Assembly (NCBI RefSeq): GCF_022919835.1
Contig: NZ_CP095074.1
Location: 2,690,001 to 2,754,000, forward strand
Reading direction: 5' to 3'
From: Halobacillus shinanisalinarum
GTDB taxonomy: Bacteria > Bacillota > Bacilli > Bacillales > Halobacillaceae
Length of the DNA stretch: 64,000 nucleotides
Made by a program: the position numbers and the translations under genes. Positions 17,791 through 26,222 of this stretch are shown piece by piece; position 1 is the first letter of the stretch, and each line of letters starts with the position of its first letter. The notes beneath the pieces were generated by a model. It was not told the origin of the DNA, made no database searches, and worked only from the letters and a program-made list of their open reading frames with translations.

Positions 17791-17828
17791 GAAGCCCGGA
17801 ACTATTGAGTTCCGGGCTTCTGTTATTT
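17791..17828 (+). terminator. Strong terminator after the protease gene
   Basis: GAAGCCCGGAACT pairs perfectly with AGTTCCGGGCTTC (13 bp, 4-base loop), followed by TGTTATTT. Confidence 0.9.
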
Positions 17829-18104
17829 AGAAAAAGTTTAGTAGTACTATTCAAAAATGAAAAGGATCCTACTTAATCAGGAGAGTCCTTCATTTTTACC
17901 CAACATTCACTTATATGGGAATCTTATAGAAGTCCGCCTAGAAAGCCAACTTCATCTAGAAAGTTGTCTAAGGTAATATTTTCAGGCTCCTAATCAGCTT
18001 GTCCATAACACTGTCCGGGGTATACAGACTTAAAATGACTCATCTTAATACTTTTGTATTAATCTAATTGTTACGGTGCTACTATTTGTGTAGCCCGACA
18101 ACCT
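17829..18104. other. Intergenic region between protease and Tyr-rich gene
   Basis: No gene is seen. A second hairpin lies at 17853-17897: AAAAATGAA pairs with TTCATTTTT, enclosing AAGGATCCT and AGGAGAGTCCTT. It could be a backup terminator. The rest is featureless AT-rich sequence. Confidence 0.4.
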
Positions 18105-18134
18105 AAAAAAGGAGAGAAGCATATGGCTCTCTCC
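18105..18134 (-). terminator. Terminator of the minus-strand Tyr-rich gene
   Basis: GGAGAG (18111-18116) pairs with CTCTCC (18129-18134), with partial pairing inside. The six A bases at 18105-18110 are a T6 tail on the minus strand. Confidence 0.8.
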
Positions 18135-18135
18135 A

Positions 18136-18498
18136 TTAGTAATAAGGATAGTAGGGGGAGTACGGTCGATAGTAAGGATAAAGAGCTAAACTTGCCAGGG
18201 CTGCCAGTGGAAAAGCCAGTCTTCTAAAGCGGCGTCCTCTTCGTCGTCCATAGCCATATCCGTAATCATTGAACTGTCTGCTTTCGACCTCATTGCCATT
18301 ATCATCAACCATGACATCTTCACTGACTAGCACTGTTATCCCGTCATCATTTACATTCACAATGATCCCATCAATAGAAGCACCGTCTGAAAGTGTAATT
18401 AACACGTGATAGTACTTATACTTCTCACATTTGCTGTAGGTAGGTTTTTCGTGACCATGCCCATAGCCATACCCATACATGTTTCGATCTTCGGCCAT
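18136..18498 (-). CDS. Small Tyr/Gly/Arg-rich protein with an Sm-like core
   Basis: This 120-residue protein has a YGYGYGHGHE start. Its central module (about residues 27-62, YYHVLITLSDGASIDGII followed by NDDGITVLVSEDV) reads like a small five-strand beta barrel of the Sm/SH3 type. A basic segment GRRRGRRFRR and a short hydrophobic stretch precede the tail YPYYRPYSPYYPYY. Tyr-rich tails like this occur in Bacillus spore-coat and cell-surface proteins, but I do not recognise a named family. It has a good GGAGG ribosome site and its own terminator. Spore or envelope localisation is a guess. Confidence 0.7.
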   Translation of the reverse strand: MAEDRNMYGYGYGHGHEKPTYSKCEKYKYYHVLITLSDGASIDGIIVNVNDDGITVLVSEDVMVDDNGNEVESRQFNDYGYGYGRRRGRRFRRLAFPLAALASLALYPYYRPYSPYYPYY

Positions 18499-18635
18499 TT
18501 GTCATCCTCCCTTTACAAAAACATGATACGCACCTAGTTTTAAAGTGTTACAAAATGTTGGATGAAGCCTTAATCCTTAAAATCTAATCCAGTTTTTAGT
18601 AAACTAATAATATCAATAAAGGTGAGGTGATTTTG

Positions 18636-19579
18636 TTGGAAAAGAAAGCACCGATTGATCTTGGTAACCGAATCCACTTAATTGACGGGTTTGACCTGGG
18701 CCTGCCTGGACGAACAGGTACATATGTATTGAAGGAGGAAGAATTAACTCTGGTCGAGACGGGGCCGAGTCCATCTGTTCCACATGTGCTTGAGGGACTA
18801 AAGGATCTAAATTTGGATCCTGTGGACGTGAAGTATATTATTTTAACGCATATTCATCTTGATCATGCTGGTGGGGCAGGATTGCTGTTGAATGCATGCC
18901 CGCAGGCACAGGTGATTGTTCACAAACGTGGAAGTCGTCATCTATCTGACCCTTCACGGCTGATTGCGGGGCACAGGCAGTCTATGGAGAGTCATTTAAC
19001 GACTTGTTTGATCCGATTTTGCCAATTCCTGAAGATCGTTTGCTGATTAAAGAAGATGGCGATACGCTGACAATAGGGGCGGATTGTACACTCACATTCC
19101 TTGATACACCTGGTCATGCCAAGCACCATCTAGGCATCTATGATCCGGTGAGCAATGGCATTTTTACAGGTGATACAATTGGCATTCGCTATCATCAAAC
19201 AGAGGATCACGGTTTAACCTTTTATTTACCGTCGACGTCTCCTAACCAGTTTGATCCAGAGGCGATGCAGCAGTCGATGAGTCGGGTTAGAGATATGAAT
19301 GTAGATCGTATTTATTTTGGTCACTTTGGTGAGTCGACGGAACCGGAACGGGTATTTATGCAAGTATCTGAATGGATTCCTGTTTTTGTTGCCGCAGCTG
19401 AAGAATCCTTTAAGAATGGTAATGGAGCGGAAGGTACACAACTTCGTTTACTTGAAGAAGTTTCGGGTTATCTGAGGGAACAAGGTATTCCTGATGATCA
19501 CTCTGTTTACGAAATACTGAAGCTTGATTTTGAAGTGTGTGCGATGGGGTTGATGGATTATTTGGAGAAGATTAAATAA
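18636..19579 (+). pseudogene. MBL-fold metallo-hydrolase, frameshifted
   Basis: Frames 18627-19046 and 19004-19579 together give a metallo-beta-lactamase-fold hydrolase of about 314 residues. Metal ligands are visible as THIHLDHAGG in the first half and DTPGHAKHH, IFTGDTIG and FGHFGE in the second. The break is at GGGG (18968-18971): adding one G changes the sequence to RLIAGAQAVYGESFNDLFDP, as in intact homologues. The start is uncertain. A TTG at 18636, eight bases after AAGGTGAGG, is my choice; a GTG at 18627 overlaps the ribosome site. The exact substrate is unknown. Confidence 0.85.
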
Positions 19580-19680
19580 AGGGTTCTAGCAAAGCCATAG
19601 GAACGTAAAACACGTCTTCGCTCCTATGTGTGTAAATGGTTATGGTTCATGGTATAATGACTTAAAGAAAGATATATAAT

Positions 19681-19709
19681 AAAAAAGGGTGCAGCTGTCA
19701 CTGCAACCC
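19681..19709 (-). terminator. Terminator of the small toxin-like transcript
   Basis: GGGTGCAG and CTGCAACCC pair around a short loop (19687-19709). The A6 at 19681-19686 forms T6 on the minus strand. It lies about 85 bases past the stop of the small hydrophobic peptide. Confidence 0.75.
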
Positions 19710-19791
19710 CTTCGATAATGGTTCCCCCAGGGGATCAGCTATTCTGGAGAATAGACCTCACCCAATCAACTTTGGCGGTTAATAGGGAGGT

Positions 19792-19893
19792 CTATTTTTT
19801 ATTGATCAATTTAATGATCAATGCGAGCAATGCAATCAAAAACGTTCCAAATGAAAATAAAACCATCAGAACTTCATACATGCTAATAGGCAT
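19792..19893 (-). CDS. Putative holin-like type I toxin peptide
   Basis: This 33-residue frame reads MPISMYEVLMVLFSFGTFLI and then ALLALIIKLINKK. It is a single membrane helix with a short polar N-terminus and Lys-rich C-terminus, the pattern of the Hol_Tox/TxpA-BsrG family of type I toxins. GAGGGGGTG lies directly upstream of the ATG. The long 3' untranslated segment ending in a T6 hairpin (19681-19709) is where an antisense antitoxin RNA normally pairs in such loci. No antitoxin promoter was proven. The peptide call is good; toxicity is inferred. Confidence 0.7.
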   Translation of the reverse strand: MPISMYEVLMVLFSFGTFLIALLALIIKLINKK

Positions 19894-20133
19894 CACCCCC
19901 TCGCTGACGTGGGGTTAGCCGACCACCCTAAAAGGAACATTATCTGTTCATTATTATATCATATTTGATGAGGCAAACCCACCTAAAAAGAACATACGTT
20001 CCCTTTAGCTAGATTATGAGTGATTAAAAGTAAGTTGCTTTACTAAAGATACTAAATGCCTATTGACGGTGTACAAAATAATGCCTTACGATTACCTTTA
20101 ATTATCAAACTATATTCAGGAGGTTTTCATGAA

Positions 20134-20550
20134 ATGAAAAAAGAAGTAGGTGCACTAATTTTACGGCTAACAGTAGGTGTCATTTTCTTTTTCCATGGAC
20201 TAGCGAAGTTTCAAGGCGGAATTGAAAATACGGTAAATATGTTCGCTGATTTAGGTTTACCGGGAGTTCTAGCTTACGTTGTAGCCTTCGTTGAACTTAT
20301 CGGAGGGGTTGCCTTAATCCTTGGTTTAGGGACGAGGGTTGTATCTTTGCTTCTCGCAGTGATTATGGTGGTTGCTATTCTTAAAGTAAAACTTACGAAT
20401 GGATTGCTTGGTACGGGACAAGCGGCTGGTTTTGAATTGGATCTTACTCTCTTGGCCATGTCTACCTATCTCATAATAAATGGGAATACATTATTTTCGG
20501 TCGATCAAATCTTATCTAAGAAATCAAATGACCAAAAAGCAGTGGCATAA
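20134..20550 (+). CDS. DoxX-family membrane protein
   Basis: The 138-residue product has four hydrophobic helices and DoxX signatures: LILRLTVGVIFFFHGLAKF, FVELIGGVALILGLGTR and a third helix rich in Val and Ile. Start choice: AGGAGG at 20118-20123 is followed by two ATGs. The one at 20128 is out of frame (ATG AAA TGA), so the in-frame ATG at 20134 is used. The open frame from 20056 has no support. Relatives include CatD/YfiD, which partner dioxygenases or thiol-redox systems. No partner is adjacent here. Confidence 0.88.
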   Translation: MKKEVGALILRLTVGVIFFFHGLAKFQGGIENTVNMFADLGLPGVLAYVVAFVELIGGVALILGLGTRVVSLLLAVIMVVAILKVKLTNGLLGTGQAAGFELDLTLLAMSTYLIINGNTLFSVDQILSKKSNDQKAVA

Positions 20551-20676
20551 CTTATATGGGGGCTTCTCTATTAACAGAAGTTCTCTCTTTTATTCAGTCG
20601 CGGTTATATTAAGTCTGACGTAGGAGCGGTCTCTAAAGTTTAATTGTTACTATTAGTGCATAAGTTTTACCATTTT

Positions 20677-20713
20677 AAATGGAGCTGTCCTGGATGGGCG
20701 GTTCCATTTTTTT
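20677..20713 (+). terminator. Orphan hairpin terminator 130 bp after doxX
   Basis: AAATGGAGCTGTCC pairs with GGGCGGTTCCATTT with G-T wobbles, followed by a run of seven T. It may end the doxX transcript or a small RNA. Confidence 0.6.
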
Positions 20714-20737
20714 GTAGCTTAAAAAACTATAAGTGTG

Positions 20738-20937
20738 TGTTCAAAAAGTTGACGAATGAGAACGTAGACAAGATCGTCACCTCCTGTGACAACGTCGATA
20801 CGAGCGCGTCTTGTGCATCGCAAGAAGTTCGAGGCGGAAAGTTTTGAGGACCACAGGGTATGCCTTTCCTACGTGAGGACCGGAAAAACCGAGCAACGAA
20901 GAAATGCGCCGTTTATCATTTGGTGACTTTTTGAACA
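20738..20937. mobile_element. MITE-like repeat, copy A (200 bp)
   Basis: The element begins TGTTCAAAAAGTT and ends ACTTTTTGAACA, a 12-base terminal inverted repeat. In this copy the flanking GTGTG/TACAC extends the pairing. Internally it holds a small stem (GTCACCTCCTGTGAC) and the phrase GGACCGGAAAAACCGAGCAA. It is the same orientation as copy B at 51019-51222, to which it is about 80% identical by eye. No transposase is encoded. No clear target-site duplication was found. Confidence 0.75.
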
Positions 20938-21142
20938 TACACCATCTTGTTGATAAGGTAAGGTAAGAGCAAACCTGTATGCAAGCTGGTTTTAATGGAA
21001 ACTATGAGTAACAACGGTTTTTACTTACTCGTTCATTTTTTAAGTAGGGAAGTGGGTAAAGTATATGTAACGTGCTAAACTTTCATATAAAGGTCAATCC
21101 CAGAGTTAGATATTTGACAAGAAGTCTATTATAATAAGGATA

Positions 21143-21160
21143 TTGTGAAATGTTTCACTA
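21143..21160. promoter_or_regulatory. Rex-type operator before cydDC
   Basis: The 18-base site TTGTGAAATGTTTCACTA contains the dyad GTGAAA-TG-TTTCAC and closely matches the redox repressor Rex consensus TTGTGAAATATTTCACAA. It lies 22-39 bp before the cydD start, next to promoter-like TTGACA and TATAAT elements. Rex controls cyd genes in B. subtilis, so the context agrees. Confidence 0.8.
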
Positions 21161-21190
21161 ATTATTTTACGTTAGGAGATAGTGAGAGCT

Positions 21191-22924
21191 ATGAAACATT
21201 TGAGTAAAATGGCTTTCGGACAAAGAAATATGATTACGTTGCTAGTTGTCTCCGCTATATGTATCGGTGCGATGATTGTTGGACAAGCGTATTTCTTTGT
21301 GACTATTGTCGATCGAATTTACCTTGGTGGGCAATCATTTGAGGAGATTATTCCACTATTAGCCGGATTATTACTAGTGATCATTGTAAGAACGTTGCTT
21401 ACACATATGAATGGCCGTACAGGTGTAAAAATAGCTTCTAAAGCAAAGCGAGAGTTCAGGGAATCGTTATTAAGTAAGTTTTCTAGAAACCCTATTCAGG
21501 CATCGTTGAAGGGACAGTCTGGGCAGAAGGTAAGCGTACTAATGGACGCGGTGGACGAAGTGGATCCATACTTTAGCAGTTATGTTCCACAGATTATTCA
21601 GTCAACGATTGTTCCGCTGATGATTTTAATCGTCGTGTTTACCCAACACCTTAATTCAGGATTAATTATTATTGTGACTGCCCCGTTTATTCCCTTTTTT
21701 ATGATTGTCATTGGGATGAAAACGAAGGATAAGTCAGAGGAACAAATGGATAAGCTTGCTGCTTTTTCGGGACGATTTTTGGACACATTACAGGGGTTAA
21801 CGACATTAAAATTGTTTGGGCGATCCGTTCGTCAAAAGGGGAAAATACGTGAAAGCAGTATCGACTTTCGAGAAGCGACGATGGAAGTGCTGAAGATTGC
21901 GTTCGTCTCCTCTTTTATGCTCGAACTAATTTCGATGTTAAGTATCGGATTGATTGCCCTTGAAGTCGCCATTCAGCTTGTTGTCTATGAAAGTATTAGC
22001 TTTTTTACAGCGTTCTTTATATTAGTGTTAGCCCCTGAGTTTTTTGCGGCATTAAAGGATTTAGGCAGTGCCTTTCATACAGGGCGAGGAAGTGCAGGGG
22101 CAGCGAAGAAAGTAACAAATGAATTGGAAGAACCTGAACAGGCGGTGCAATGGGGCGAGCAAGAATTGCAAAGCGCTGGCAAGCCTCCTGTAATTGAATT
22201 ACGGAATTTAGCCTTTAGCTACGGGGAAGACCGTTTTACGTTAAATCATATTCAAACGAGCATCCCTGCTTACGGCCAAATTGCGATTGTCGGAAGGAGT
22301 GGGGCAGGAAAGACAACCTTGCTTCATATGATGGCTGGACTTGTAAACCCAACTGAAGGCGAGATAGCCGTTGAAGGTCAGCCTCTGTCTAGTTATAAAG
22401 AGCAAGAGTGGTTTGATCAGTTGAGTTATATTTCCCAGCATCCGTATTTATTTTCCGGAACGATTGCCGAAAATATTGCGATTGGCGGTAGAAACGAGGC
22501 TTCACGAGCTGAAATTGATGCAGCCGCAAACAAGGCTGGACTTTCTGATTTAGTTGAGAGACTTGCAAATGGGTTGAATACTTCCGTCGGTGAAGCAGGC
22601 CGTGGACTTTCCGGGGGTGAGCAGCAGCGGGTTGCGATTGCCAGAGCTTTTCTGAAACGACCATCTGTCATTCTATTTGATGAACCGACAACAGGGCTCG
22701 ACCTGCAAACGGAGCGAATTTTACAAGAATCGATTAATGAATTGTCGAAAACCTCAACAGTAATTACAGTAGCACACAGGCTGCACACGATTAAACGGGC
22801 GGACAACATCCTATTTTTAGATCATGGCCAATTGGTTGGTCAGGGAACGCACGAAGACTTGATGCAATCCGTTTCAGAATACCGGAACATGGTGTCTGCA
22901 CAGCAAGGAAGTGATGCATCATGA
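21191..22924 (+). CDS. cydD: Thiol reductant ABC exporter, subunit CydD
   Basis: This is an exporter half-transporter with an N-terminal six-helix membrane domain (about 1-310) and a C-terminal ATPase. The ATPase has Walker A GRSGAGKTT, signature LSGGEQQR, Walker B VILFDEPTTGLD and an H-loop. CydDC exports cysteine or glutathione-type thiols and is needed to assemble cytochrome bd oxidase. Start: AGGAG at 21174-21178 lies 3 bases before a GTG at 21182 and 12 before the ATG at 21191; I chose the ATG but the GTG remains possible. It overlaps cydC by ATGA. The oxidase genes cydAB are not next to it. Confidence 0.9.
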   Translation: MKHLSKMAFGQRNMITLLVVSAICIGAMIVGQAYFFVTIVDRIYLGGQSFEEIIPLLAGLLLVIIVRTLLTHMNGRTGVKIASKAKREFRESLLSKFSRNPIQASLKGQSGQKVSVLMDAVDEVDPYFSSYVPQIIQSTIVPLMILIVVFTQHLNSGLIIIVTAPFIPFFMIVIGMKTKDKSEEQMDKLAAFSGRFLDTLQGLTTLKLFGRSVRQKGKIRESSIDFREATMEVLKIAFVSSFMLELISMLSIGLIALEVAIQLVVYESISFFTAFFILVLAPEFFAALKDLGSAFHTGRGSAGAAKKVTNELEEPEQAVQWGEQELQSAGKPPVIELRNLAFSYGEDRFTLNHIQTSIPAYGQIAIVGRSGAGKTTLLHMMAGLVNPTEGEIAVEGQPLSSYKEQEWFDQLSYISQHPYLFSGTIAENIAIGGRNEASRAEIDAAANKAGLSDLVERLANGLNTSVGEAGRGLSGGEQQRVAIARAFLKRPSVILFDEPTTGLDLQTERILQESINELSKTSTVITVAHRLHTIKRADNILFLDHGQLVGQGTHEDLMQSVSEYRNMVSAQQGSDAS

Positions 22925-24639
22925 AGGATTTAGCTATTGTGATGAAACTTGTAATTAGAGAGAAAAGAGACATTCTTCTGTCTATCCTGTTCGGTTTTCT
23001 GGCAGGAATCACAGCTGTCGGCTTGTTTGGGGCTAGTGGCTATTTAGTGTCAAAAGCAGCCCTCACTCCGCCGCTGTACACTCTTATTGTTGTCGTATCT
23101 ATCGTCAAATTGCTGGGGTTCGTAAGGGCAATCAGTCGTTATGCCGAACGCTATTTCTCCCACCGGGCTACGTTCACAATTTTAAGCCATTTGCGTGTTT
23201 CTTTTTATGAAAAATTGGAGCCGCTAGTGCCAAGCATTTTTCAAAAGTATCGAAGCGGGGATTTGCTTGCCAGAATCGTAGGAGATGTAGAGAGTCTGCA
23301 AAACTTCTTTCTACGCGTGTTTTACCCGCCGATCGTGCTCGTGATCGTCTTCCTAAGTACGATCGTATTTACCGTTTTTTATTCTGTTTCTATCGCGCTC
23401 GTTCTCCTTGGCGGGCTACTGATTACAGGGTTTGTTGTGCCATATTTATTTGCTCTTAGGCAGAGGAGCATAGACGCGCAAGTTCGTGAAGAACGCGGAA
23501 GCTTATCAACGGAATCGACAGAGCTCTTGTATGGTTTTAGGGACTTGAAAATTTATCAAAAACTTGTGGAGAAAGAGGCACAGTTAAAGCGATCTTCAGG
23601 TCATTACATTCAGGAGCAGGAAAAAGAGGGGATTCACGCCTCGTTTAGTCATGCAATGAATACAATGGTGTCGTTAATTGTATCCTGGATTGTACTGGCC
23701 CTGGGCGTTTACCTCGTCACAGAAGGACAATTGGATGGCATTTTCCTCGCGATGCTCGTAATGATTTCATTAACCGTTTTTGAAAATACGACGCCAATGG
23801 CTGTATTTCCGCTTCACTTAGAAGATAGCCGCCGTGCATCGAATCGCCTTTTCTCAGTTGTTCGGAATCATGATGGAGTCGCTAAACAGACAAGTTCTAT
23901 TCAGCTTCAAGGGGGAGAAGCTTATTCCATTGATATGCAGGATGTGAACTTCACGTTTCCTAGGGAAGCAAGACCAGCCCTGGAAAATGTGAATTTGCAA
24001 TTGCCTGCAGGGTCAAAAACGGCGATCGTCGGTCCTAGTGGGTCCGGCAAATCAACGTTGCTGCAGCTTTTGTTAAAAGTACAGACAGTCGATTCCGGTG
24101 AGATCAGGATAGGGGAAACACCTCTTGCATCGGTTGAACAAGAAAGCCTTTGGCAAAACACGAATGTTATCTTGCAAGAGAACCATTTTTTCTACGGTAC
24201 GATTAAAGAAAACTTGTTGATTGCGCGAGACGATTTGGTAGACGAACAGTTAGAGGCAGCTCTTGCTAAAGTGGATTTAGATCACTTTAATTTATCAGAT
24301 CCTGTGTTGGAAAAAGGTGCGAATCTCTCTGGCGGGGAGAAACAGCGCTTAGCTATGGTACGGGCAATGCTCAAGGCAGAGCGTTTGTGGATCTTAGATG
24401 AACCAACTTCCTCTGTTGATGCACTGACAGAAACAGCGATTTATCGGCATTTATTTGAGCAAGCCAAGGAAGAAACGCTTATCCTTGTCAGCCATCGTCT
24501 CACAGGTCTTGAAAAAATGGATAAGATTGTTGTCATCGAGAATGGGAATATTATGGAAGAGGGGACTTTTGACGAGTTGATGGAAAAGCGGGGGTACTTT
24601 TATGAGATGAAGCAGATTGAGAAGAGTGTTTTTATGTAG
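22921..24639 (+). CDS. cydC: Thiol reductant ABC exporter, subunit CydC
   Basis: The 572-residue partner of CydD begins in the ATGA overlap with cydD, so the two are translationally coupled and expected as a heterodimer. The membrane domain spans about 1-320. The ATPase has Walker A GPSGSGKSTLLQLL, signature LSGGEKQR, Walker B LWILDEPTSSVD and the H-loop VSHRLTG. The early motif FGASGYLVSKAAL is typical of CydC. Transcription is expected from the Rex-controlled promoter before cydD and ends at the hairpin near 24792. Confidence 0.92.
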   Translation: MKDLAIVMKLVIREKRDILLSILFGFLAGITAVGLFGASGYLVSKAALTPPLYTLIVVVSIVKLLGFVRAISRYAERYFSHRATFTILSHLRVSFYEKLEPLVPSIFQKYRSGDLLARIVGDVESLQNFFLRVFYPPIVLVIVFLSTIVFTVFYSVSIALVLLGGLLITGFVVPYLFALRQRSIDAQVREERGSLSTESTELLYGFRDLKIYQKLVEKEAQLKRSSGHYIQEQEKEGIHASFSHAMNTMVSLIVSWIVLALGVYLVTEGQLDGIFLAMLVMISLTVFENTTPMAVFPLHLEDSRRASNRLFSVVRNHDGVAKQTSSIQLQGGEAYSIDMQDVNFTFPREARPALENVNLQLPAGSKTAIVGPSGSGKSTLLQLLLKVQTVDSGEIRIGETPLASVEQESLWQNTNVILQENHFFYGTIKENLLIARDDLVDEQLEAALAKVDLDHFNLSDPVLEKGANLSGGEKQRLAMVRAMLKAERLWILDEPTSSVDALTETAIYRHLFEQAKEETLILVSHRLTGLEKMDKIVVIENGNIMEEGTFDELMEKRGYFYEMKQIEKSVFM

Positions 24640-24791
24640 AAAAATGCAGTTCGCGGGCAAATCTGCATATTAGCGGCTAATATAGATTTTATAGTGGCGA
24701 AACCTCGATTTTCGTGCTGGTAAAATTAGACCTACGAGTAACGTCAAAACTAGATTTCGTGCAATGATCGAAATTTACGTGCAAATAACTA
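24640..24791. other. Spacer with degenerate short repeats after cydC
   Basis: No gene. Phrases such as TTTTCGTGCTGG, TTTCGTGCAATG and TTTACGTGCAAAT recur at irregular spacing, resembling the degenerate post-gene arrays also seen near 46587 and 59176. Confidence 0.35.
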
Positions 24792-24830
24792 GCGAAGCCA
24801 CAGGTGATCTTCCAAACCTGTGGCTTTTCG
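24792..24830. terminator. Bidirectional terminator between cydC and threonine synthase
   Basis: GCGAAGCCACAGGT pairs with ACCTGTGGCTTTTCGC with one small bulge. Transcription converges here from both strands. Confidence 0.8.
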
Positions 24831-24835
24831 CGCAG

Positions 24836-26068
24836 CTATTTAACAAAAGAGGAGTCTAATGGGAGAGAATCGCCTGGTTCTAGGACAGGAACCTCGACTT
24901 CAGCGGTATCAGGATATTTAATTCCAGCCCCGGTGTTAAGTACAACGACTTGTTCATCTTTCTCAATCCATTTTTGCTCCCTTAACTTGCGAGCAGCTAG
25001 AAAGGTAGCAGCACCTTCCGGACATACGAAGGATCCTTCAAGGCTGGCGACCCGCTTTTGCTCTACAAGGATCGCTTCCTCCTCAACGGCGATCGCACAT
25101 CCCTCTGTTTCATAGAGGGCATCGAGAATGAGAAAGTCGCCGATTGCTTTGGGAACGTTAATCCCGAACGCTTGGGTTTGTGAGTTTTCCCAAAAGATAG
25201 ATTCTGTTTTCCTCTGTTTCCAGGCTTCCACAATCGGCGCACAGCCTTCTGCTTGTACAGCGACGAGCCGGGGCAGCTTTTGGCCTTCTAACCAACCGAG
25301 GGCCTGCAGCTCCTGTAATGCTTTATAAATACCGATGAGTCCAACGCCACCTCCCGTTGGATAAAGGATTACATCAGGCAGCTTCCAGTTGAGCTGTTCA
25401 GCGATTTCCAGTCCCATCGTTTTTTTACCTTCAATACGATAAGGCTCTTTCAATGTAGAGACATCGTACAAGCCGTGCTTCTGTACAGCTTCACCTACCA
25501 TTTTTCCAGCATCACTGATCAATCCGTTTACTAGAAAAAGATTTGCCCCGGATAAAGCACATTCACTTCTCGTGATCGATGGAGCATCGACAGGCATGAC
25601 AATGGTTGAGCTCATGTTGGCCCTCGCTGCATAGAGGGACCAAGCTGCTCCAGCATTCCCGTTCGTCGGCATTGCAAGGGATTTGACACCTAACTCTTTC
25701 GCTTTTGATACGCCAACGGCAGCTCCTCTTGCTTTAAACGCGCCGGTAGGGATAATGCCTTCATCTTTCATTATAAGGTGGGGGAGATCCATATCTTCGC
25801 CCAGAGCTGGCATGGGGAGGAGCGGTGTCATGCCTTCGCCCATCGTTGTAACGTGTTCCTCCGATTGGACGGGAAGCAGCTCGTGATAACGCCAAAGATC
25901 CGGTTTTCTCTGTGCTAGATCAGCAGGATTCCAGTCTTTCGCCAATTGATCTAGATCGTATTCCACAAGCAGTGGAGCACCGCAATCACATAGGTGATGA
26001 ATCGCTTCCTTGGCATAGGTTTGCAAACATTTCGGACAGTATAAGTGAGAGATATAACTATAATTCAA
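24836..26068 (-). CDS. thrC: Threonine synthase (PLP-dependent)
   Basis: The 410-residue enzyme converts O-phosphohomoserine to threonine using pyridoxal phosphate. The N-terminus carries a four-cysteine zinc ribbon (Cys11, Cys14, Cys27, Cys29). The PLP lysine is Lys112 in TGAFKARG. PTNGNAGAAW is the substrate loop and PTGGGVGLIG binds the cofactor phosphate. The zinc-ribbon and large-domain architecture fits the archaeal/plant-like threonine synthase class rather than the 350-residue Bacillus ThrC, so it may be a second, accessory enzyme. It stands alone, outside any hom-thrB cluster. Confidence 0.85.
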   Translation of the reverse strand: MNYSYISHLYCPKCLQTYAKEAIHHLCDCGAPLLVEYDLDQLAKDWNPADLAQRKPDLWRYHELLPVQSEEHVTTMGEGMTPLLPMPALGEDMDLPHLIMKDEGIIPTGAFKARGAAVGVSKAKELGVKSLAMPTNGNAGAAWSLYAARANMSSTIVMPVDAPSITRSECALSGANLFLVNGLISDAGKMVGEAVQKHGLYDVSTLKEPYRIEGKKTMGLEIAEQLNWKLPDVILYPTGGGVGLIGIYKALQELQALGWLEGQKLPRLVAVQAEGCAPIVEAWKQRKTESIFWENSQTQAFGINVPKAIGDFLILDALYETEGCAIAVEEEAILVEQKRVASLEGSFVCPEGAATFLAARKLREQKWIEKDEQVVVLNTGAGIKYPDTAEVEVPVLEPGDSLPLDSSFVK

Positions 26069-26222
26069 TGGGAATGCCTCCTGTATGAATAAGTTGCTTT
26101 CATATTATCATAGTATTTGGAAAATATTTATGAAAAAGGGTGTCTGCTATTTTTTTGAAACGAAAAGGGGGGCAACCCCGTAGTAAAGATAGCAACAAAA
26201 TTCATACTTAGGAGAGAATATA

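Larger units (their letters stand above)
20551..21181. other. 630-bp intergenic region with a terminator, a MITE and a Rex-controlled promoter region
   Basis: This gap holds an orphan hairpin terminator (20677-20713), the first full MITE-like repeat (20738-20937) and a Rex-like operator (21143-21160) just before cydD. An open frame at 20644-20847 runs into the repeat and is not a gene. Confidence 0.6.

Noticed and set aside
20644..20847. A 67-codon plus-strand frame
   Set aside because: It crosses a terminator and enters the MITE-like repeat; no ribosome site or family match.
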